This document shows positions 9,701 through 14,971 of a stretch of DNA of 23,138 nt, in pieces. Position numbers and translations under genes: made by a program. This DNA is from a virus. How positions within the stretch are numbered: position 1 is the stretch's first letter; each line of letters opens with the position of its first letter. Under the pieces are notes generated by a model. The model was given only the letters and a program-made list of their open reading frames with translations, was not told the origin of the DNA and did no database searches. The stretch lies in the IMG/VR virus record IMGVR_UViG_3300030109_004865, positions 32,101 through 55,238 of that record; one strand, 5' to 3'.

Positions 9701-12181
9701 ATAGCTTCTCATGAATGGCCATTTGTAGGTGAGAGCTTAGTGAAAGACGGTTGGAAAATGGATTTTTCTGACTTTAATAAAGTTACAAAAGGAAAGCCTG
9801 GTCCTCTCATGACTAAGCTTAAAAACCAAATATCTAAGTTTGGACCTGACAATGTGTTCATACTCACAGCTAGAGCTCAAGAAAGCGCATCAGCAATACA
9901 TGAGTGGCTTAAGACTCAAGGTGTAAACATACCTTTAAAGAACGTAACTGGACTAGGCAATAGCGCGGGTGAAGCTAAAGCTGCTTGGATGGTTGAAAAA
10001 TACGCTGAAGGATACAATGATATGTACTTTGTTGACGACGCGATGCCTAATGTTGAAGCTGTTAAAAAAGCTTTGGATCAGCTTGACATTAAATCAAAAG
10101 TTAGGCAAGTTCAATATTCTAAAAAACAATCTCTTGATGCTGATTTAAACAAATTACTAGAGCACTCGTTTGGTATTGATGCCGCAAAAAAATTCAGCAA
10201 AGCAGAAGGACGTATGAGAGGTCAATCGGCTAAGCGTAGAAAAATATTCTTACCAGATTCTGCCGCTGATTTAGGTCTGTTACTAGAGCCTCTATATGGT
10301 AAAGGTAAAAAAGGTATTGAAAACAAAGAGTGGTTTGAAAAGAATTTTTACAGAAAATTTGAAAGAGGCATTAACAGCTATAATACGGCAAAGCAAAGAA
10401 TATCTAACGAATATATAGCGCTTAGAAAATCTAGCAAGGATGTAGTTAAGGGTCTTAGTAAAGATATACCAGGCACAAACTTTAGCCACGACATGGGCGT
10501 AAGAATATACATATGGAATAAAGCTGGTTTTAAAATACCTGATCTTGCTGAAACAACTAAAAACACTATATTAGAATATATTGAACAATCACCTAAGTTT
10601 AAGGCTTACGCGGAGTCTGTATCTAAAATTAGTGGTATTGAAACTGGATTAAGAGAGCCTACAGCTGAGTGGTGGGCAGAAACTATAGCTACAGAGCTAA
10701 GCGACGCTAACAGAAGTGTTGGAAGAAAAGAATACTTAGCTGATTTTATAGAAGCTAGAAAGCAAATATTTTCTGAAGCCAACTTAAATAAAATGGAGTC
10801 TAAGCTTGGTAAAGACTGGCGTGAAAACATTGAAGACATGTTCGATCGTATGGAAAGCGGTAGAAGTAGATCTGAAAAATTAACTGGTATTACTGGTGAT
10901 CTCGTAAACTATCTTAATGGATCTGTTGGTGCAATAATGAACTTTAACACAAGATCTGCAACGCTGCAGTTGTTATCGACAGTTAATTTCATTAATGCAA
11001 CATTTAACAACCCTGCAAGAGCAGCTCAAGCGTTTGCTAATCAAAAGCAGTACTGGAAAGACTTTATGACTATTATGAACTCTGACATGCTAAAGCTTAG
11101 GAGAGATGGTCTTCAAATAAACGTCACAGAGGCTGAGCTCGCTAGCGCTGCTAAGGGCACTAAAAACCCTGTTAAAGCAGTCATGGCTAAGCTTATAAAA
11201 GCTGGTTATTTACCCACTAAGTTTGCTGACAGTTTTGCTATAGCAGCTGGTGGAGCAACATACTATAGAAACTCTATACGTAAATACATGAAAGAAGGCA
11301 TGAGTAAGGCTGAGGCTGAAAAACAAGCGTTTTTAGATTTCCAAGCTATCGCAGAAAAAACTCAGCAATCTAACAGACCTGATCTTATATCTCGAGAGCA
11401 AACAACGCTAGGTGGTAGACTTATACTTCCGTTTGCAAACACACCTCTTCAGATGAATAGATTAGCTGCAAAAGAAATGTTAGACATTGCAAAAGGTAGA
11501 TACAAAAACAAAGCAGAGTTAACAGAAAAACTAGGTAAAATAGGTTATTACGGTTTTGTTCAAACGGCTATATTTGCAGGTCTTTCATCAAGCGCTTTTG
11601 CGTTAATGATGAATAGTGAAGATGAAGACGCTATAAAAGAAAAGCAAACAAGAGCTCGTGATAGCTGGATGGATTCAACGCTTAGAGGTATGGGTATAAA
11701 AGGAGCTGTACTAAACGGAGTTGTTAATGCTGTTAAAGAGTTTGGCACACAAAGCGAAAAAGGTTTTGGGGCTGATTACAGTGAGGTTGCAGAAGATCTA
11801 TTGAACATATCTCCACCTATAGGTTCTAAGTTCAGAAAACTTGATCAAGCAGGTAATATATATAAGTATAATAGAAAAGAAATAGACGATCAAGGTATTG
11901 AGTTTGATCTTGATAGCCCTGGCTTAGAAGCATCATTGTTAACTACTGAAGCTATTACAAACATACCTGTACATAGATTCCATAGAAAAGCAACTAATCT
12001 TAGAAACTTAACAGATTCTGATTTTGAAATTTGGCAAAAGGTGTTGATGGCATTAGGTTGGAGCTCTTGGGATGTAGCCCCTGATGTTGCTAAAGAAAAA
12101 GCAAAAGAAAAGAAAGGTGGAACCAAAGAAAATAAAAAACAAGAAAAAAAGCCTTTTAAAATAATTAATATAGATAGATAA
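6755..12181 (+). CDS. Giant phage polyvalent/internal virion protein with HAD-like phosphatase domain (1808 aa)
   Basis: The first half is charged and helix-rich with no family I can name. Residues about 956-1110 form a complete HAD-superfamily hydrolase: motif I FDFDET (D960 nucleophile, D962), motif II T1038 in LTAR, K1075, and the acidic pair D1094-D1095 in YFVDDAMPN. The TAR and helix pattern resembles 3'-phosphatase domains of polynucleotide kinase-phosphatases, so nucleic-acid end processing is possible. The C-terminal third (about 1130-1700) holds blocks I associate with large marine phage virion proteins, such as TQQSNRPDLISREQ and GRLILPFANTPLQMNR. A hydrophobic segment at about 1597-1615 may cross or insert into membrane. 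The start shown is TTG; an in-frame ATG comes only near 7053, about 100 codons later. It may really be the C-terminal part of a fusion of about 3370 aa with the upstream frame. The stop overlaps the next ATG by 1 nt. Confidence 0.85.
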   Translation: MKAVDALKPGGVIYNRIADKSKGLSKEKISETVKELRSRLVNFDPQAKRRTGSEQPITFDEFINANIGFGKLVAAKELFKQSEQASRTKRIDETTSEGRQMFELEADRDTRLEAFENMDLSAGAQARRAKLKEAGKSETEGPRSKVKKLLLKNNKLANPEASVKEFENKFKASVQKAVRTGGYIGATAKNKPFVFRDNLEKTFENDMFKDVKNALGTRKVYEDFVKSKDFFDVVNGVDMRQLIKAKMTFAYEPVIDPATGKQQRMSTEEMREAGYPERYDFGAAPGKFRKKNFTQQDLIDWAEGKGMAGSTKGTRKDAIARVLSIEGAKDAMPTALRNPFVEALDRNGRPILEADGTPRKINLLEDLNSKQVETLMLTDLKAQVLDVVNRNPNLQFSKKTVSDFNFKTKDLSISEVINELKKAENSNIKDIYDTVTLARHNMEFIPYIKSIRDNYYDNKDLHELKLKESDLKGEMEDVRVLKEMAVTESAFKDVSIKFNLENKSNQISLPGKISGFDAWTMDPKQLEVFQKEYGEILDLLPSWMLSNKQIMNTLITTGGQGKIYTRIGKNSKGNDSPRVQRKDSGNLNYQIENYGKELKGIESKAPMIKNNKGKEVPLTDAFKVTDTGKFKKEYRKFQLENQKLLEQGREAEYLSKLKKFANDKIAKKGFTFEQTYEANQLVRNSVTEAMVKRAFEQGITNAERTARFDAIHKLLQIQTNIGNGAFKGLNTIRYIDTSKAPSLEGIEYNSSKASGYHAEHAFFNLAHTATVSKLLSKYNNTKGSQASKTEKFMEEYKKISLDQYIIPETLRQMNEGAQVDPKTGEIKEVKGNTEFEYLGNVYPELNVLANAPKKAFEIFDIKEGKFMSDRLLDNLNAGGEAARKLSILAESLDVIKQDRNTVEAVDAANEAKLVKSGFHSKKSAKDLTFNEKKKALQNIKKAFDNARKTDGKKKGMSTFDFDETVGVSENFVIATKNGETKRIASHEWPFVGESLVKDGWKMDFSDFNKVTKGKPGPLMTKLKNQISKFGPDNVFILTARAQESASAIHEWLKTQGVNIPLKNVTGLGNSAGEAKAAWMVEKYAEGYNDMYFVDDAMPNVEAVKKALDQLDIKSKVRQVQYSKKQSLDADLNKLLEHSFGIDAAKKFSKAEGRMRGQSAKRRKIFLPDSAADLGLLLEPLYGKGKKGIENKEWFEKNFYRKFERGINSYNTAKQRISNEYIALRKSSKDVVKGLSKDIPGTNFSHDMGVRIYIWNKAGFKIPDLAETTKNTILEYIEQSPKFKAYAESVSKISGIETGLREPTAEWWAETIATELSDANRSVGRKEYLADFIEARKQIFSEANLNKMESKLGKDWRENIEDMFDRMESGRSRSEKLTGITGDLVNYLNGSVGAIMNFNTRSATLQLLSTVNFINATFNNPARAAQAFANQKQYWKDFMTIMNSDMLKLRRDGLQINVTEAELASAAKGTKNPVKAVMAKLIKAGYLPTKFADSFAIAAGGATYYRNSIRKYMKEGMSKAEAEKQAFLDFQAIAEKTQQSNRPDLISREQTTLGGRLILPFANTPLQMNRLAAKEMLDIAKGRYKNKAELTEKLGKIGYYGFVQTAIFAGLSSSAFALMMNSEDEDAIKEKQTRARDSWMDSTLRGMGIKGAVLNGVVNAVKEFGTQSEKGFGADYSEVAEDLLNISPPIGSKFRKLDQAGNIYKYNRKEIDDQGIEFDLDSPGLEASLLTTEAITNIPVHRFHRKATNLRNLTDSDFEIWQKVLMALGWSSWDVAPDVAKEKAKEKKGGTKENKKQEKKPFKIINIDR

Positions 12182-13218
12182 TGAAAAGAATACTATTATT
12201 AACTTTACTGCTTTTTGCTGTAAACCAGCTACAAGCTCAAGAGGTAAAAAAAGCTTTTAAGTTTTCTACGTTCTATGCAGCTGTTAATGGAGGTAACTCT
12301 GTATCAGATCAAACTATATACTCTGTTACTAATGGATTAACTCAAGAAACCGTAGCTACTCCGTTTGACTATAGCTTATCTATGGGTGTGCGTAAGATCG
12401 CTAGATTCGGGTATGAAAATAGAGCTCAAGCTTTTTATGACGGATCAGAAACATCTTGGTCTGCTGACGCTAACATAGGTAAGCGCAATGGCATAGAGTT
12501 TCTTGGAGAAGTTACATACGAAAGACAGCAGGGTAAAGAGTTCTTTAACCAGCATCACTTTTTTCGCTACATCGGAGACAAAGTTATGGCAAAGGTTGAG
12601 TACCTTGAAGACGGGTTTGCAGACATTGAGTACTTTGAAGGATCACAGCGATTTCGACTTAAGCTCGGCAACAAGTTTTCTTTGCACGCGGGTGTCGCGC
12701 AACGTATCTCAGAACCTTACGGGTATGATCCACTTGAAGAGTGGAAGCTGGAAACAGGAGACATACACTATACTTACCTCGCAATTGAAGAAGGATATTC
12801 ACACAACCTTACTACGGGCGAGTACCTCGCTCCTGATGGAACAGTCGTTGCGACAAACACTGAAGTTTGGGAGGCAGTCACTATCCCTAGCATCTTATCT
12901 GAATACACTGCTAGAAAAAGAAATGAACTCTCTCGTCAATGGAATTACTCAGTGGTTGCCGGCTTCGACTTCTATCACTTTACAGACGACTTCTGGTTCC
13001 ACTCATGGGGAAACGTTTTACCCTACCATTACGACACTGGAGGTGAGTATATGTATCACAATACAGTAAACGGACAATGGCTTGATTACTCAGGCGGTTT
13101 GATATTTGGACACAGATTCAACAAACACTTAGGTGTATTCTTAGAAGGTAGATATTATAAGTACTGGAATAGAGAGTGGTACAACTTTAAGTGTGGAGCA
13201 AACTATGTAATCTTCTAA
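12181..13218 (+). CDS. Exported outer-membrane beta-barrel-like protein (345 aa)
   Basis: Residues 1-19 are a classic Sec signal peptide (MKRILLLTLLLFAVNQLQA followed by Gln). The mature part is rich in alternating, aromatic-containing strands and ends in ...CGANYVIF; a terminal Phe is the usual sorting signal of outer-membrane barrels. These features support an outer-membrane barrel of about 12-16 strands, though strand number is a guess. A phage gene with this design could mask a receptor and block superinfection, or alter permeability; neither role can be proved here. The start is fixed by a TAATG overlap with the preceding giant gene. Codon use changes inside the gene: about 12480-13020 is richer in TAC, TTC, ATC, GTC and CTC than both flanks, which suggests recombination or recent acquisition of that segment. 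It is followed after 3 nt by the basic-protein cluster. Confidence 0.8.
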   Translation: MKRILLLTLLLFAVNQLQAQEVKKAFKFSTFYAAVNGGNSVSDQTIYSVTNGLTQETVATPFDYSLSMGVRKIARFGYENRAQAFYDGSETSWSADANIGKRNGIEFLGEVTYERQQGKEFFNQHHFFRYIGDKVMAKVEYLEDGFADIEYFEGSQRFRLKLGNKFSLHAGVAQRISEPYGYDPLEEWKLETGDIHYTYLAIEEGYSHNLTTGEYLAPDGTVVATNTEVWEAVTIPSILSEYTARKRNELSRQWNYSVVAGFDFYHFTDDFWFHSWGNVLPYHYDTGGEYMYHNTVNGQWLDYSGGLIFGHRFNKHLGVFLEGRYYKYWNREWYNFKCGANYVIF

Positions 13219-13221
13219 GAT

Positions 13222-13611
13222 ATGGCGTACACTCAAAAAAATAATCCAATACCAGTAACATCTTGCGGTAGGCGTAGAGCAGGCGGCATAGGACAAGGAT
13301 TTAATTCGCCTATTAAAATGGTTGACGAATCACCGCTTGAAAAAAGAAAGCGTAAACGTAAACCTGATGTTAGAAAAACAACTAAAGGTAAAAGCCGTAA
13401 CTTTCGTACAGTAAAAGAAGGTGCAGGTATGACAAAAGCTGGGGTACGTAAGTACAAGGCTAAAAACCCTGGAAGTAAATTAAAAACAGCTGTAACTGGT
13501 AAAGTAAAACCAGGTAGTAAAGCTGCTAAACGTAGAAAATCGTTCTGCGCTAGATCAAAAGGTTGGACCGGTGAAAGAGGTAAAGCAGCTAGACGTAGAT
13601 GGAAATGTTAG
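13222..13611 (+). CDS. Small highly basic phage protein with a KRRKSFCARSKGW-type domain (129 aa)
   Basis: About a third of the residues are Lys or Arg. The N-terminal half holds SPIK and SPLE motifs and a KRKRKRK run. The C-terminal half (about residues 70-129) runs GMTKAGVRKYKAKNPGSKLK, then VKPGSKAAKRRKSFCARSKG, and ends GKAARRRWKC. That block resembles a small domain of unknown function that I recall from many marine phages and large DNA viruses (DUF6321-like; from memory, not searched). There is no signal peptide or membrane segment. The composition suggests nucleic-acid binding, perhaps as a DNA-packaged or DNA-condensing protein. Four such proteins in a row support a shared job. The start follows the upstream stop by 3 nt. 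Confidence 0.8.
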   Translation: MAYTQKNNPIPVTSCGRRRAGGIGQGFNSPIKMVDESPLEKRKRKRKPDVRKTTKGKSRNFRTVKEGAGMTKAGVRKYKAKNPGSKLKTAVTGKVKPGSKAAKRRKSFCARSKGWTGERGKAARRRWKC

Positions 13612-13615
13612 AATC

Positions 13616-13738
13616 ATGGCATTTAAAATGAAATCACCGCTAAAAGCGTGTTGGAAACGTTACGTGCAAAAAGGCATGAAGAAAAAAGGTAATCGCATGG
13701 TGCCAAATTGCGTGCCAAGAAAAAAGAAAAAGAAATAA
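13616..13738 (+). CDS. Very small basic protein (40 aa)
   Basis: This short frame fills the gap between two basic-protein genes. The translation is MAFKMKSPLKACWKRYVQKG, then MKKKGNRMVPNCVPRKKKKK, then TAA. It begins 4 nt after the preceding stop, and its TAA overlaps the next ATG by 1 nt (TAATG), the same coupling used elsewhere in this operon. The MAFKMK start is repeated exactly in the next gene, the SPLK motif occurs in the genes on both sides, and the two cysteines and poly-Lys tail fit the family style. These points make it a real gene rather than a chance frame. Function is unknown; nucleic-acid binding is inferred from charge. Confidence 0.7.
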   Translation: MAFKMKSPLKACWKRYVQKGMKKKGNRMVPNCVPRKKKKK

Positions 13739-14025
13739 TGGCTTTTAAAATGAAATATAAAGACTTGCAAGAAGTTGTAGATCAACTTAAAGGCGCGGTT
13801 AAAGCACACGGCAAGCAGGCTAAAGTAGTAGAAAACCACATTAAAGAAATGCAGTCTCCTGCTAAAATGATGTCTCCTTTAAAAGGTAAAATTAGCGGTC
13901 CGTGTAAAACAGCCGCTAAACGTAAGTTTAAGGTGTGGCCTAGTGCTTACGCTTCTGGTTGGGGTGTAAGGTGTACTAAAGCTGGTGGACCTAGTAAAAT
14001 GGGTAAAAGTAAAAAGAAAAAGTAA
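13738..14025 (+). CDS. Small basic phage protein with a KVWPSAYASGWGVRCTKAGG-type domain (95 aa)
   Basis: The chosen start is the ATG at 13738, not the in-frame ATG at 13708, because 13738 gives a TAATG overlap with the 40-aa gene and an N-terminus MAFKMK identical to that gene's. Residues about 4-37 form an amphipathic helix, followed by SPAK and SPLK motifs. A Cys-containing module (about 53-85: CKTAAKRKFKVWPSAYASGW, then VRCTKAGG) resembles a short domain I remember from many phages and giant viruses, often annotated only as a DUF (DUF5872-like; from memory). It ends in KKKK. A nucleic-acid-binding or virion-internal role is likely but unproven. The stop overlaps the next start by 1 nt. 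Confidence 0.78.
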   Translation: MAFKMKYKDLQEVVDQLKGAVKAHGKQAKVVENHIKEMQSPAKMMSPLKGKISGPCKTAAKRKFKVWPSAYASGWGVRCTKAGGPSKMGKSKKKK

Positions 14026-14303
14026 TGGCTTTTAAGCAGTTAAATAATCCTTTTAAAAAACAAAAGGGTGGAGGTACTAAAAAGACGTGCTTACCTGCTG
14101 CTAAGATTAGAAGCATGAGTAAGTCTGAGCGCGATAAGCTTGTAAGAGCTAAGCGTAAAGCTGCTAAAGGTGGTAAGTATAAAAGATCTAGTAAAACAAA
14201 TGTTAAAGGCGCTCGTAAAAAAGGTGCTACATTAAGAGATTGGTTTCAAAAAGAAGACTGGAGACAAGTTAATGATCCGAGTAAAAAGTGTGGAGAAAAA
14301 TAA
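14025..14303 (+). CDS. Small basic phage protein, GATLRDWFQKEDWRQV type (92 aa)
   Basis: It opens MAFKQLNNPFKKQK, echoing the MAFK starts of the two preceding genes. The body has a charged helix with SMSKSERDKLVRAKRKAAKG, a KGARKKG loop, then a conserved-looking aromatic patch (LRDWFQKEDWRQVNDPS) and a terminal KKCGEK. A single Cys near each end (C30 and C89) could pair or bind metal. The aromatic DWF...DW module recurs in small marine phage proteins to my memory, but I cannot name a characterised function. It is coupled to the upstream gene by TAATG and followed after 6 nt by the holin-like gene. DNA binding is inferred from charge. Confidence 0.75.
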   Translation: MAFKQLNNPFKKQKGGGTKKTCLPAAKIRSMSKSERDKLVRAKRKAAKGGKYKRSSKTNVKGARKKGATLRDWFQKEDWRQVNDPSKKCGEK

Positions 14304-14309
14304 AGTAAA

Positions 14310-14594
14310 ATGGCAAAACAAATAGGTGAGGATACTAAAGTAACATTAGACCTTAAAACAATTGGCATGGCAGGTGCTGGACTAGCAGCCTTGATCGGTT
14401 TATATTTTACGCTACAAGCTGATATAGCTTTAGCTAAAGAACTACCTGAACCGTTGCCTCCAGATGTAACTCGCATGGAGTTTGATATGAAAGATAAACT
14501 GGTGCGTCAGACTATTATGACTACACAAGAAGACGTGTCTGAGCTTAAAGAAGATCTTGATCGTATCGAAGAAAAAATTGATAAACTAAAGTAA
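14310..14594 (+). CDS. Holin-like single-pass membrane protein (94 aa)
   Basis: A short polar N-terminus (about 16 residues) is followed by one hydrophobic helix at about 17-36 (IGMAGAGLAALIGLYFTL). A Pro-rich hinge (ELPEPLPPD) and a C-terminal coiled coil (about 58-94, ending VSELKEDLDRIEEKIDKLK) follow. Size, topology and position upstream of an endolysin with no signal peptide fit a holin or other small lysis protein. A membrane anchor for an exported complex is the main alternative, because the next two genes encode exported proteins. The ATG sits in a TAAAATG-like context (AAAGTAAAATGG) common in Bacteroidota. It is followed by a 2-nt gap. Confidence 0.65.
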   Translation: MAKQIGEDTKVTLDLKTIGMAGAGLAALIGLYFTLQADIALAKELPEPLPPDVTRMEFDMKDKLVRQTIMTTQEDVSELKEDLDRIEEKIDKLK

Positions 14595-14596
14595 TC

Positions 14597-14971
14597 ATGG
14601 AAACAGATACAATGAACTGGAAAACTACACTAGTATACGCGCTGTTGTTAGTCATAATGCTTATCGGTGGAATGTCTGTTAGTGCTCAGAACCTATGTGG
14701 TAGTGATATTTGTGTAGTTCAATTTAATGCTAGCTGGAACGCTAGCAATAACGTTGACTACTTAGAAAAACTTACAGACTGTGAAATTATGAATGTCAAT
14801 ATTGACGAGGGTAGCTATCAAAGTGATTATAAGATAGTTGTAGTACCTACTATCATAGTCTTTAATGGCAAAGAGGTAGAGAGGTTTCAAGCAAATATAA
14901 TGATGGAGATGGAAGCTACTAAGAAAGATGTGCAAGGGGCGATTGACGAAATAATATATAGTGATTTTTAA
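14597..14971 (+). CDS. Exported thioredoxin-fold protein lacking the CxxC active site (124 aa)
   Basis: A signal peptide or anchor covers residues about 9-30, with a good cleavage site after SVSA (A30, then QN). The rest follows the thioredoxin pattern: strand VVQFNASW, a helix, strand CEIMNVNID, then VVVPTIIVFNGKEV carrying the cis-Pro (P84), and a final helix. The usual W-C-G-P-C is replaced by W47-N-A-S-N, so both catalytic cysteines are Asn. Three cysteines remain (C34, C39, C62) and could form a structural disulfide. Known CxxC-less thioredoxin folds act as chaperones or binding modules, so a binding role in the periplasm or envelope is more likely than redox catalysis. Its stop abuts the ATG of the T9SS-tailed secreted protein, so it may assist folding of that Cys-rich cargo; this is inference. 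Confidence 0.75.
   Translation: METDTMNWKTTLVYALLLVIMLIGGMSVSAQNLCGSDICVVQFNASWNASNNVDYLEKLTDCEIMNVNIDEGSYQSDYKIVVVPTIIVFNGKEVERFQANIMMEMEATKKDVQGAIDEIIYSDF

Noticed and set aside
12503-13069. A 188-aa plus-strand open frame within the barrel gene
   Set aside because: It is a shadow frame created by the unusual codon composition of the barrel gene; its composition is not protein-like and it has no independent start context.
13708-13737. An earlier in-frame ATG for the 95-aa basic protein
   Set aside because: It lies inside the 40-aa gene. The ATG at 13738 gives the usual TAATG overlap and a MAFKMK start shared with that gene.
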